The translations under genes and the position numbers were made by a program. Below, piece after piece: positions 34,281 to 42,848 of a stretch of DNA of 64,000 nucleotides (positions are counted from its first letter, which is position 1; each line of letters opens with the position of its first letter). The DNA comes from Bradyrhizobium sp. 132 (lineage in GTDB: Bacteria > Pseudomonadota > Alphaproteobacteria > Rhizobiales > Xanthobacteraceae): contig NZ_JADPKY010000078.1 in assembly GCF_023074185.1 (NCBI RefSeq), forward strand, positions 209,609 through 273,608. Direction: 5' to 3'. The notes under the pieces were generated by a model, which saw only the letters and a program-made list of their open reading frames with translations, searched no databases and had not been told where the DNA came from.

Positions 34281-35642
34281 TCAACGCGTTGCCGATTTCA
34301 GCACCCGGTCGACCATGGCGGGAGCAAGGCCGAGGTAATTTTTCGGTGATGTGAGCGCCTCGATCGTGGCACGGTCGATTCTGGCAGCGACACGGGCGTC
34401 GGACGAGAGCGCGTCCGCCAGCGTCAGGCCGTTCTCATTGGCGAGCCGGCAGGCGTCATAGACCACGTCATGCGCCTCCTGCCGCCCGATCTGCGGCGCG
34501 AGCCCCATCATGACCGCTTCGGCCACGATCAGACCGCGGCTGACGCCGAGATTCTCGTTCATCTTGCTTTCGTCCACGATGAGGCCGGCGAGCGCGAACT
34601 TCGCCTGGTACAAGGCGCCGGCGGTCAGCACGAAGCTTTCCGGGATCGCCATCCATTCGGCGTGCCACGGCCCGGTGGCGCGCTCGAAATCCTGCACCAT
34701 GGCATCCAGCATGAGGCCGGCGTGCTGGCGCACCGCCTTGGACGCAGCGAGCATCAGTTCCGAGGAGATCGGGTTGCGCTTCTGCGGCATGGTCGAAGAA
34801 GCGCCGCGCCCCTTGACGAAGGGCTCGTAAACCTCGCCGAATTCGGTCGAGGCCATGATCATGATGTCGAGCGCGATCTTGCCGAGCGAGCCGGTGACGA
34901 GTGCGAGAAAGTTCACGGTCTCGGCAAAGCCGTCGCGTGCGACGTGCCAGGTCGAGGCGGGAACGCCGAGCTTCAGCTCGGCGCAGAGCGCTTCCTGCAC
35001 CTCAAAGCCCTTGTCGCCGAGCGAGGCCAGCGTGCCGGCCGCGCCGGCGAACTGGCCGACCAGGACGCGCGGCTTCAATTGTGCCAGACGTTCGGCGTGG
35101 CGGTCGAACATCGCAAGCCAGATCGCGGTCTTGTAGCCGAAGGTGACCGGCAGTGCGTGCTGGAGATGGGTGCGGCCCGCCATCGGCGTGTCGCGGTAGC
35201 GCTTCGAGATGTCAGCGAGGATCTTGCGCAGGGCGGCGACGTCCTGTTCGACGATCTCAAGCCCGGCGCGCAGTTGCAGCACCACGGCGGTGTCCATGAT
35301 GTCCTGCGTGGTCGCACCCCAATGCACATAGCGGCCGGCCTCGCCGCATTGCTTCACCATCTGATGCACCAGGGGCAAGATCGGATAGCCGACGACATCG
35401 GTCTCCTGCCGCAACAGGTCGAAATCGAGTGCGGCAACATCGGTCTGCGCCGCGATCTGATCGGCGGCATCCTGCGGGATCACCCCGCACTTCGCTTCCG
35501 CCTTCGCCAGCGCCACTTCGACCTCGGCATAGCGCGCGACCGTCGCAACGTCGGAAAACACCTCCCGCATCTGCGGCGTACCGAAGGCATCGCGGAACAA
35601 GATGGAATCGAGCACGGTGGTCGAGGCGGGAAAAGCGGGCAT
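34281..35642 (-). CDS. Fumarase/aspartase-superfamily lyase, CMLE (PcaB) or adenylosuccinate-lyase-like
   Basis: 453 residues from ATG 35642. The superfamily signature SSTMPQKRNPISSE lies near residue 286. The GATTQDIMDTA block near 107 and the AGRTHLQHALPVTFGYK block near 154 carry the usual catalytic Thr and His. PcaB (3-carboxy-cis,cis-muconate cycloisomerase) and PurB-like lyases share these blocks. Length and the N-terminus (LFRDAFGTPQMREVFSD) favour the PcaB-like group. No other protocatechuate gene is nearby, so I do not assign a substrate. Confidence 0.85.
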   Translation of the reverse strand: MPAFPASTTVLDSILFRDAFGTPQMREVFSDVATVARYAEVEVALAKAEAKCGVIPQDAADQIAAQTDVAALDFDLLRQETDVVGYPILPLVHQMVKQCGEAGRYVHWGATTQDIMDTAVVLQLRAGLEIVEQDVAALRKILADISKRYRDTPMAGRTHLQHALPVTFGYKTAIWLAMFDRHAERLAQLKPRVLVGQFAGAAGTLASLGDKGFEVQEALCAELKLGVPASTWHVARDGFAETVNFLALVTGSLGKIALDIMIMASTEFGEVYEPFVKGRGASSTMPQKRNPISSELMLAASKAVRQHAGLMLDAMVQDFERATGPWHAEWMAIPESFVLTAGALYQAKFALAGLIVDESKMNENLGVSRGLIVAEAVMMGLAPQIGRQEAHDVVYDACRLANENGLTLADALSSDARVAARIDRATIEALTSPKNYLGLAPAMVDRVLKSATR

Positions 35643-35944
35643 GAGCGTTTCTTCGTGGTTTGTGTTCTGTGTGAGGCAGCTTACGCAGACGGAGCTGTTC
35701 GGCAATGGACAAAGCCCCCTACTCCCGTCATTCCGGGGCGGGCGTAGCCCGGTGCATCCGGTCGCGACCATCCGGCTTTAATCGCCACATTCTCGTTGAA
35801 GTTGCATTCCTCCTCATAAACCGCATGGCAGCCATCACGCGATCGTGGTGAACCGGGCAGGCCCCTCGGCGGACTCACAGACTTCAGTCAAATCCGTTTT
35901 GATTTTATTATTGCCGATGTCATTGTAAGGTCTGAGTCTTCGAC
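35643..35944. promoter_or_regulatory. Divergent intergenic region, 302 bp, no gene seen
   Basis: Lies between the lyase and the first winged-helix/TPR regulator. It contains a repeat-like stretch (CCGTCATTCCGGGGC and GCGTAGCCCGG, 35735-35755). An AT-rich patch directly before the regulator start (TTTTGATTTTATTATTGCC, 35897-35916) partly resembles the direct repeats before the second regulator at 39077-39117. The region must hold both promoters. Confidence 0.5.
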
Positions 35945-37504
35945 GTGCAGTTTCTGTTCCGGGATCATCTGCTCGATACCGACTTGCGCGAACTGAGCCG
36001 CGAGCAGGTTCCAGTTGCCGTGGAGCCGCAGGTCTTCGATCTCGTCGTCCACCTCATGGAGAACCGCGACCGGGTGGTCAGCAAGGACGAGCTTATCGAC
36101 AAGATCTGGCACGGGCGCAGCGTCTCCGAATCCACTCTGACCAGCCGGATCAATGCGGCACGCAAGGCGGTCGGCGACAGCGGCGCGAGCCAGGCACTGA
36201 TCCGTACCATCTCACGCAAGGGTTTTCGTTTCGTCGGCGATGTCGAGACCAAGCGTGGGGCGACCGCTCCGGAACCCGGTTTCGGCGCGAAGGTTCTGCA
36301 GGCCCCGCTCGCACTACCGGACCGGCCGGCGATCGCGGTGCTGCCCTTCACCAACATGAGCGGCGACCGCGAGCAGGATTATTTCTCCGACGGGATCAGC
36401 GAGGACATCATCACAGCGCTGTCGAAGCTGCGCTGGTTCTTCGTCGTCGCGCGCAACTCCTCCTTCGTCTACAAGGGCCGCGCCGTGCACATGCACGAGG
36501 TCGCGCGAGATCTCGGCGTGCGCTACGTGCTCGAAGGCAGCGTGCGGCGGAGCGGCGATCGCGTGCGCATCTCCGCGCAGCTCAACGACGTCTCGACCGG
36601 CAGCCATCTCTGGGCCGAACGATACGATCGCGAGCTTGCCGACATCTTCGCCGTGCAGGACGAGATCACCGAGGCGATCGTCGCCGCGATCGAGCCGCAG
36701 CTCTATACCGCCGAAAGTTTTCGCGCCCAGCAGAAGCCGCCGGGAAGCCTGGATGCCTGGGACCTCGTGATGCGCGCCTTGTCGCATTACTGGCGCATCA
36801 CCCGCGAGGACAATGCCGCCGCGCAAGAACTGCTCGAAAAGGCCGTCGCGCTCGATCCCGCCTATGGCAAGGCGCTCGGCCTGCTCGCGACCAGCCACAT
36901 CTTCGGCGCGCATATGGGCTGGGCCGGCATGGCCGCGACCGTGCCGGTCGCCGAGCGCGCGGCGCTCGCGGCGGTGGAGGCCGATCGTGAGGATGCCTGG
37001 GCCCATCACGGCCTCGCTTATACTTATCTATTCCGCCGCCGTTTCGACGACGCGCTGGCGGAATTCGAGCTGACGCTGGAGCTCAATCCGAACTTTGCGA
37101 TGGCGCACGCCTTCCACGGCGTGACGCTGTGCTACGCGGGACGATGGCAGGACGGCGATGCCGCCGCGCGCCGCGCGCTGCGGCTCAGCCCGCGCGATCC
37201 GCTCGCGGCGATCTATTGCGGCGTTGCCGCCTATGCCCGTTTCATCGGCCACGACTACGAAGGCGCCACGCAGATGGCGCGCGAATCGATGCGGCAGCGC
37301 GCCGATTTCGTCGGCGCGCATCGCGTGCTGACGGCCGCCGCCGGAATGTCAGGGGATCCCGCGCTCGCGGCTTCCGCACTGGAAGGCCTGCGCCGCGCCC
37401 AACCCGGCATCTCGCTCGCCTGGGTCACGCGCGAGCTGCCGATGCTGCGGGAAGTGGATCGCGAGCATTACCTCGAAGGATTGCGGCGCGCAGGGATGAG
37501 GTAG
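35945..37504 (+). CDS. Winged-helix (OmpR/PhoB-type) DNA-binding protein with TPR region, paralogue 1
   Basis: 519 residues from GTG 35945, with AAGG at the usual distance. The N-terminal winged helix covers about 1-98 (VEPQVFDLVVHLMENRDRVVS, KGFRFVGDV). A middle domain follows (PAIAVLPFTNMSGDREQDYF, about 125, to LWAERYDRELADIFAVQDEI, about 230), as in CyaE/CadC-like regulators. TPR-like helices run to the end. No membrane segment is visible. It is paralogous to 39124-40674, with nearly the same blocks throughout. The two flank the GFA and MddA-like genes. The signal and targets are unknown. Confidence 0.9.
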   Translation: MQFLFRDHLLDTDLRELSREQVPVAVEPQVFDLVVHLMENRDRVVSKDELIDKIWHGRSVSESTLTSRINAARKAVGDSGASQALIRTISRKGFRFVGDVETKRGATAPEPGFGAKVLQAPLALPDRPAIAVLPFTNMSGDREQDYFSDGISEDIITALSKLRWFFVVARNSSFVYKGRAVHMHEVARDLGVRYVLEGSVRRSGDRVRISAQLNDVSTGSHLWAERYDRELADIFAVQDEITEAIVAAIEPQLYTAESFRAQQKPPGSLDAWDLVMRALSHYWRITREDNAAAQELLEKAVALDPAYGKALGLLATSHIFGAHMGWAGMAATVPVAERAALAAVEADREDAWAHHGLAYTYLFRRRFDDALAEFELTLELNPNFAMAHAFHGVTLCYAGRWQDGDAAARRALRLSPRDPLAAIYCGVAAYARFIGHDYEGATQMARESMRQRADFVGAHRVLTAAAGMSGDPALAASALEGLRRAQPGISLAWVTRELPMLREVDREHYLEGLRRAGMR

Positions 37505-37508
37505 CTAA

Positions 37509-37541
37509 CCTCTCCTCTCCCGCTCGCGAGGAGAGGAGAGG
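37509..37541. repeat. 12-bp-arm hairpin between convergent regulator and GFA genes
   Basis: CCTCTCCTCTCC-CGCTCGCGA-GGAGAGGAGAGG is a perfect stem with a nine-base loop. Composition resembles the CTCTCCC...GGGAGAG parts of family A. It probably ends or insulates the two converging transcripts. Confidence 0.75.
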
Positions 37542-37553
37542 AGAAGGGCACCG

Positions 37554-37976
37554 CTACTCCTGCATCATCTCGCCGCTGCCGCCGAACTCGGCCGGAAAAT
37601 CCTTCAGCTTGGGCAGGCCGTCGCGCATCGGCAGCACCGTCTCGGCGTAATTGACGTGAACGCCGGGCGCGAATGCCAGCGTAGGGATGGTGGCGGTGAA
37701 GACATCGACCAGGCCGAGCGGCGGATGGTTGGTCATGAGATGGCCGCCGCACTTCCGGCAATATTTGCGCTGGCTGAGCGGTGTCTTGGTAAAGGTCTCG
37801 ACGTTCTGTGCGCCTTCGGTGATGCGCACGGCTTCGGGCTTCCACAGGCTGAAGGCGTTCACCGGTCCGCCCGACCACGAGCGGCAGGAGCGGCAATGGC
37901 AATAACCCATCGCCTCCGGCGCGTCCGTGACCTCGATTGTAACCGCGCCGCAGAAGCAGCTTCCGACATGTTTCAT
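37554..37976 (-). CDS. GFA/CENP-V family zinc protein
   Basis: 140 residues with the zinc cysteine pattern of the glutathione-dependent formaldehyde-activating (GFA) fold: GSCFCGAV near residue 5, YCHCRSCRSW near 30, and YCRKCGGHL near 73. Most family members are not proven formaldehyde enzymes, so only the fold is safe. It lies 227 bp downstream of the MddA-like gene on the same strand. Repeat-like sequence (38005-38110) fills that gap, so co-transcription is uncertain. Confidence 0.9.
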   Translation of the reverse strand: MKHVGSCFCGAVTIEVTDAPEAMGYCHCRSCRSWSGGPVNAFSLWKPEAVRITEGAQNVETFTKTPLSQRKYCRKCGGHLMTNHPPLGLVDVFTATIPTLAFAPGVHVNYAETVLPMRDGLPKLKDFPAEFGGSGEMMQE

Positions 37977-38203
37977 TTGGTCGTCTCCGTTGATGAAGGT
38001 TTAAATTCCTCTCCCCGCTCCTGTTTGCCGGTAACTCGGCAGAACGGATGCGGGGCCGCGACGAGCTTTGCTCGCACTGATAGCATCGGGGTGGGGGGGA
38101 TTCACCCCGAGAAACGTTGAAGGCCGGGTCGGCAAGCTCCGTTACGCGCCTCGGCGCCGCCGCGCATCCTCCGTTCGGCCGACGCGGCGGAAATGCGCGC
38201 CAA

Positions 38204-38989
38204 CTATACTGACTTGCGCCAGGGAATAAGCATCGACACACGTTGTTTGTACTGCCGATACTCGTCGCCGAAGAGATCGACGAGGTCGTGCTCCTCCAGC
38301 GCAATGCCGACGAAGATGTAGAGCGTGGTCACGGCGGCGAACAGCAGATGGCCCGCGGTCATGACCGGCGCCGCCCAGAACGCGATGATGAAGCCGAGAT
38401 AGATCGGATGGCGAACGAACTTGTAGAGCAGCGGCGTCTTGAAGCGCGCCGGCGACGCCTCCCTGCCGACGAGATGATTGGTCACCTGATGCAATCCGAA
38501 CAACTCGAAGTGATTGATGATGAAGGTCGAGGTGAACACCAGGACCCAGCCCGCCAGCGACAGCGTGACGATCGTCACAGCAAGATCCGGGTTCGCGACG
38601 TCCCATATGACCGTGGGCAGCGGACGCCACTGCCAGAACAGGAGCAGCAATGACAGGCTCGCAAACAGCACATAGGTGCTGCGCTCGACCGGCTTGGGGA
38701 CGTACTGCGTCCACCATGCCTTGAATTGCTGCCGCGCCATCACGCTGTGCTGGACCGCAAACAGGGCCATCAGGAGCAGATTGATGATGACGGCCTCGGC
38801 CGCGGGCGTGTCGGTCCCGGTATCGATGGTCTTCGGCACCACCAGCCCCATGACGAAGCCGATGGCGTAGAGAATGGTGACGAAAAACACGAGATACGCC
38901 GCAATTCCGTACAGAAAAGCGATGAACCTGAAAATGCGTGAGCCCGCAACCGGGCCGACGGGATGAACTTGATGATCAATTTGGGTCAT
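38204..38989 (-). CDS. mddA: Probable methanethiol S-methyltransferase (MddA-type integral membrane methyltransferase)
   Basis: 261 residues from ATG 38989, with GGAG eight bases upstream. About six hydrophobic segments are visible. The SAM-binding signature of the NnrU/isoprenylcysteine methyltransferase fold is readable as LLYKFVRHPIYLGFIIAFW (about 190), followed by EEHDLVDLFGDEYRQYKQRV near the C-terminus. MddA enzymes methylate methanethiol to dimethyl sulfide and are known from Bradyrhizobium. A related membrane methyltransferase with another acceptor cannot be excluded. The gene is divergent from the second winged-helix/TPR regulator, 134 bp away. Confidence 0.7.
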   Translation of the reverse strand: MTQIDHQVHPVGPVAGSRIFRFIAFLYGIAAYLVFFVTILYAIGFVMGLVVPKTIDTGTDTPAAEAVIINLLLMALFAVQHSVMARQQFKAWWTQYVPKPVERSTYVLFASLSLLLLFWQWRPLPTVIWDVANPDLAVTIVTLSLAGWVLVFTSTFIINHFELFGLHQVTNHLVGREASPARFKTPLLYKFVRHPIYLGFIIAFWAAPVMTAGHLLFAAVTTLYIFVGIALEEHDLVDLFGDEYRQYKQRVSMLIPWRKSV

Positions 38990-39076
38990 AAACAGCTCCG
39001 TTGTGCCAAAACGCCGGCACTTCATTGGTCGCTGCACCATGCCGCATCGGAGTGCCGAAGACTTTTGCGGACGGTT

Positions 39077-39117
39077 GATTTTCGCCTGAGACGACTTTGA
39101 TTTTTGCTTGAGACGAC
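39077..39117. promoter_or_regulatory. Two 19-bp direct repeats spaced 22 bp, upstream of regulator 2
   Basis: GATTTTCGCCTGAGACGAC (39077-39095) and GATTTTTGCTTGAGACGAC (39099-39117) differ at two positions and start 22 bp apart, about two helical turns. OmpR/PhoB-type winged helices bind such phased direct repeats. This may be the autoregulatory site in the mddA/regulator promoter region. The second copy ends only six bases before the GTG start. Confidence 0.6.
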
Positions 39118-39123
39118 AGAAAC

Positions 39124-40674
39124 GTGCGATTTCGCTTTGAAAACAACCTGCTCGACGGCGACCTGCGGGAACTGACCTGCAGCGGAGCCGCCGTTCCGTT
39201 GCAGCCGCAGGTGTTCGATCTCCTGCTCTATCTGGTGGCGCAGCGCACCCGTGTGGTCAGCAAGGATGACCTGATCAGCCAGATCTGGAGCGATCGGATC
39301 ATTTCGGACTCCGCCCTGAACAGCCGGATCAACGCCGCGCGCAAGGCGCTCGGTGACGACGGTGCGAGCCAGCGGCTGATCAAGACCATTCCGCGCAAGG
39401 GCTTTCGTTTCGTCGGCGAAGTCCGGGAAGAATTGGCAGTCGCCCCGCCGTCCGCTGAGCCCGTCGCTGCCCTGCCGCGTGCCCAGACGGAGCGTCCGGC
39501 GATTGCAGTGCTCGCTTTCGAGAACATGAGCGGCGATCCCGCACAGGACTATTTCGGCGACGGGATCAGCGAGGACATCCTCACCGCGTTGTCGAAGCAA
39601 CGCTGGTTCCTGGTGATCGCCCGCAACTCGTCCTTCACCTACAAGGGACGCGCGGTCCACATCCGGCAGATCGCCCAGGAGCTCGGCGTCCGCTACATCG
39701 TCGAAGGCAGCGTGCGCAAGGCGGACAACCGGGTGCGCATCACCGCGCAGCTCAACGACGCCACAACCGGCAGCCATCTCTGGGCCGAGCGCTACGACCG
39801 CGAGCTGGTCGATGTGTTCGCCGTGCAAGACGAGATCACCAACGCGATCGCCGCGGCGATCGAGCCGCAGATTCACGCAGCGGAAAGTTTTCGCGCCCAT
39901 CGCAAGCCCCCTGCGAGCCTGGACGCCTGGGACCTGCTGATGCGGGCGCTGTCGCATTACTGGCGCGTGACGCGGCGGGATCACGAGACCGCGCGGACGC
40001 TGCTGGAGCGTGCGGTCGAGATCGACCCGAACTACGGCCAGGCGCTGTCGGTGCTCGCGGCGAACCACATGTTCGGCGTGCATCTCGGCTGGACCGAGCT
40101 TGCCGTGGTGGCGCCGGCGGCGGAGGCCGCCGCGCTCGCCGCGGTGCGCGGCGACCATGAGGATGCCTGGGCGCATGCCGCGCTCGGCAGTGTCTGCTTC
40201 TCGACACGAAGACTTGCGGACGCACTGTCCGAGTTCGAGCAGGCGCTCGCGCTCAATCCGAACTTCTCGCTGGCGCAGAGCTATTACGCGCTGGCGCTGT
40301 CCTATGCCGGGCGGCCGAAGGAATCGTTCGAGGCAGCGCAGAGGGCAATGCGGCTCTCGCCGCGTGATCCGTCCCTGGCGATCTATCACGGCATCGCCGG
40401 CTATGCCCGCTTCACGGAGCGGCGCTATGGCGAGGCCATCGCGCTCGCGCGCGAGGCGATCCGCCACCGCGGCGACCTCACCGGCGCCTACCGCGTGCTC
40501 GCGGTTTCTGCCGGCATGACCGGCGACGGCGTGCTTGCGGAGATGGCGCTGAGCGAGCTCCGCCGCACCCAGCCCGGCATCTCGCTGCATTGGATCGCGA
40601 CGCAATTGCCGTGGGCCAACGAGGCCGATCGCGAGCACTATATGGAGGGATTCCGGCGAGCGGGCTTGCGTTAG
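39124..40674 (+). CDS. Winged-helix (OmpR/PhoB-type) DNA-binding protein with TPR region, paralogue 2
   Basis: 516 residues from GTG 39124 (MRFRFENNLLDGDLRELTC). It has the same three-part layout as the paralogue at 35945: winged helix to about 100 (PLQPQVFDLLLYLVAQRTRVVS), a middle domain (PAIAVLAFENMSGDPAQDYF), and TPR-like helices ending DREHYMEGFRRAGLR. No clear ribosome site precedes the start, and the 5' leader is crowded with direct repeats. It is divergent from the MddA-like gene, making control of that gene or itself likely but unproven. Confidence 0.9.
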   Translation: MRFRFENNLLDGDLRELTCSGAAVPLQPQVFDLLLYLVAQRTRVVSKDDLISQIWSDRIISDSALNSRINAARKALGDDGASQRLIKTIPRKGFRFVGEVREELAVAPPSAEPVAALPRAQTERPAIAVLAFENMSGDPAQDYFGDGISEDILTALSKQRWFLVIARNSSFTYKGRAVHIRQIAQELGVRYIVEGSVRKADNRVRITAQLNDATTGSHLWAERYDRELVDVFAVQDEITNAIAAAIEPQIHAAESFRAHRKPPASLDAWDLLMRALSHYWRVTRRDHETARTLLERAVEIDPNYGQALSVLAANHMFGVHLGWTELAVVAPAAEAAALAAVRGDHEDAWAHAALGSVCFSTRRLADALSEFEQALALNPNFSLAQSYYALALSYAGRPKESFEAAQRAMRLSPRDPSLAIYHGIAGYARFTERRYGEAIALAREAIRHRGDLTGAYRVLAVSAGMTGDGVLAEMALSELRRTQPGISLHWIATQLPWANEADREHYMEGFRRAGLR

Positions 40675-40692
40675 ACGATCCGCATGCCGGGT

Positions 40693-40926
40693 CTACGTCG
40701 GGCTTCCGGCGCAGATGGACGACGACGTCGAGAGCCGCGCAATCTCGTGGCCCGGGAGCGCCTCGGGCATTTTGGTGAAGGTCTGGCCCTGGCCTGAGGC
40801 GCAGATGCGCTCGCGCGACGGCCCGCAGCGCTCGAGCCGGATGCGGGCGCGGCCGTCCTCGACCAGCCGGGTCCCGCCCGGATCGGGCGGCGCTGCGGCG
40901 CCGGCTTGGCCGCCAAAGGCCATCAC
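40693..40926 (-). CDS. Small hypothetical protein, doubtful
   Basis: A 77-residue frame in an otherwise geneless 424-bp stretch (40675-41098) between two plus-strand genes. The sequence (RIRLERCGPSRERICASGQG, then FTKMPEALPGHEIARL) looks more protein-like than the other frames. However, there is no ribosome site before the GTG/ATG start, and I recognise no family. It could be a remnant. The rest of the stretch shows no structure beyond the likely promoter of the binding protein at 41099. Confidence 0.3.
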   Translation of the reverse strand: MMAFGGQAGAAAPPDPGGTRLVEDGRARIRLERCGPSRERICASGQGQTFTKMPEALPGHEIARLSTSSSICAGSPT

Positions 40927-41098
40927 GGGACGCGCTGTACATTTTTTGTGCGAACACTGTCGAGACTTTCATCTTGCGGCGCCGAATGGGACTATGTGAG
41001 CCTCGATAGCGGATGGGGACTGGGATGGGCCGGCCGCAGCTTAGCGCGCCACGACGTGCGAAGCGTTCGCGGCTGGTCTCGCTTGAGAAAGATACGAC

Positions 41099-42649
41099 AT
41101 GTCGAAACGAGTGTTGCTTGGACTCCTCCTGGCCTGCGGCCTCACGGCCCCGGCGCTGGCGCAAGAGCCGAAAACAGGGGGCGCGATCAATGTCGTGATC
41201 CAGCCCGAGCCGCCCGGCCTGATGATGGCGATGGTCCAGAACGGCCCGGTGCAGATGGTGGCGGGCAACATTTTCGAAGGCCTGCTTCGCTACAGCCCCA
41301 AGCTCGAACCGCAGCCGGAGCTCGCCGAGAGCTGGAGCGTCAGCGAAGACGCAAAAACCTACACCTTCAAGCTGAGGAAGGGCGTGACCTGGCATGACGG
41401 CAAGCCCTTCACCGCCGCCGACGTGCTGTTCTCGGTCGAGATGCTGAAGCAGACTCATGCGCGCGCCCGCAACAACCTCGCGCAGGTCGACAAGGTCGAG
41501 GCACCCGACGACACCACGGTGGTGTTCACACTGAAGCAGCCGTTCGGTCCGTTCCTCGGCATCTTCGAGGTCGGCTCGATGCCGATGGTACCGAAGCATC
41601 TCTATGAAGGCACCGACTGGAAGACCAATCCCTACAACAACGCCCCTGTCGGCACCGGCCCCTTCATGTTCAAGGAATGGCAGAAGGGCTCTTTCATCCG
41701 CCTGGTCAAGAACCCGAACTATTACGAGAAGGGCAAACCCTATCTCGACGATATCTACTGGCAGATCATTCCCGATGCCGCGGCGCGCTCCGTGGCGTAC
41801 GAGACCGGCAAGGTCGACGTACTGCCCGGCGGCTCGGTCGAGAATTTCGACGTGCCCCGTCTCTCCAAGCTGAAGGACACCTGCGTCACCGGCGCCGGCT
41901 GGGAGTTCTTCTCGCCGCTGGCCTGGCTGTGGCTCAACAACCGCCAGGGTCCGCTCGCGGACAAGCGGGTGCGGCAGGCGATCATGTATGCGATCGACCG
42001 CGAGTTCGCCAAGGACGTGATCTGGAACGGGCTCGGCAAGGTTGCGACCGGCCCATCGGCCTCGACCATCAAATATTACACCGACGACGTGCCGAAGTAC
42101 CCCTACGATCCCGCCAAGGCCAAGGCGCTGCTGAAGGAAGCCGGCTACAAGGGCGAGAAGATCCGCCTTCTGCCGCTCGCCTATGGCGAGACCTGGCAGC
42201 GCTGGGGTGAAGCCGTGAAGCAGAACCTCCAGGACGTCGGCATGAACATCGAGACTATCGCCACCGACGTCGCCGGCGGCAACCAGAAGATCGGCGACTG
42301 GGACTACGACATCGCCTTCACCTATCTCTACCAATATGGCGATCCCGCGCTCGGCGTCGGCCGAAACTACGTCTCAAGCGCCATCGCCAAGGGCCAGGTG
42401 TTCAACAACGTCGAGGGCTACTCCAACCCGGAAATCGACAAGCTGTTCGCCGACGGCGCGGTGGCGACGCCCGACTCCAAGCGCAAGGAGATCTACGAGA
42501 AGGCGCAGAAGATCCTGGTCGAAGACGTGCCGGTGGCCTGGATGCTCGAGCTGCAATTCCCGACCATTATGCGCTGCAAGGTCAAGAACCTGATCACCAC
42601 GGGCATCGGGGTCAATGATGGCTTCAAGGACGCGTGGCTCGACAAGTGA
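41099..42649 (+). CDS. Extracellular solute-binding protein family 5 (second oligopeptide-type importer)
   Basis: 516 residues with signal peptide MSKRVLLGLLLACGLTAPAL and cleavage near ALAQ|E. Family-5 blocks include YTFKLRKGVTWHDGKPFTAADV near residue 90 and VRQAIMYAIDREFAKDVIW near 295. Two Cys (DTCVT, MRCKV) are present in the mature chain. It is less like the two binding proteins at 3.7-7.1 kb than they are to each other. First gene of a five-component importer cluster. The ligand is unknown. Confidence 0.93.
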   Translation: MSKRVLLGLLLACGLTAPALAQEPKTGGAINVVIQPEPPGLMMAMVQNGPVQMVAGNIFEGLLRYSPKLEPQPELAESWSVSEDAKTYTFKLRKGVTWHDGKPFTAADVLFSVEMLKQTHARARNNLAQVDKVEAPDDTTVVFTLKQPFGPFLGIFEVGSMPMVPKHLYEGTDWKTNPYNNAPVGTGPFMFKEWQKGSFIRLVKNPNYYEKGKPYLDDIYWQIIPDAAARSVAYETGKVDVLPGGSVENFDVPRLSKLKDTCVTGAGWEFFSPLAWLWLNNRQGPLADKRVRQAIMYAIDREFAKDVIWNGLGKVATGPSASTIKYYTDDVPKYPYDPAKAKALLKEAGYKGEKIRLLPLAYGETWQRWGEAVKQNLQDVGMNIETIATDVAGGNQKIGDWDYDIAFTYLYQYGDPALGVGRNYVSSAIAKGQVFNNVEGYSNPEIDKLFADGAVATPDSKRKEIYEKAQKILVEDVPVAWMLELQFPTIMRCKVKNLITTGIGVNDGFKDAWLDK

Positions 42650-42673
42650 GGAGACGCGCTCCGAACTCCCCTT

Positions 42674-42797
42674 ACCTCTCCCGCTTGCGGGAGAGGTCGC
42701 TACGCTCGAAGAGCGTAGCGGGTGAGGGTTCTCTCCACTTGGCAATCCCTCTGCGGAAATACCCTCTCCCCTACCCTCTCCCGCGAGCGGGAGAGGG
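42674..42797. repeat. Three-hairpin palindromic array (family A-like, copy 3) between binding-protein and permease genes
   Basis: Three perfect stems: ACCTCTCCCGC-TT-GCGGGAGAGGT (42674-42697), CGCTACGCTC-GAA-GAGCGTAGCG (42698-42720) and CCCTCTCCCGC-GA-GCGGGAGAGGG (42774-42797). GGGTGAGGG and CCCTCTCCC phrases are shared with copies 1 and 2. It sits at the same operon position as copy 1, between binding protein and DppB-type permease. No T-tract is present. Confidence 0.85.
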
Positions 42798-42848
42798 GGC
42801 GCACCGCTGTTGCCGCTGCGTTCAACCTGATCTGATCGCCATCTAACA

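Noticed and set aside
40478..42334. A 618-codon minus-strand frame
   Set aside because: Antisense to the regulator end and the family-5 binding protein, which both have clear signatures. No domain in the minus frame.
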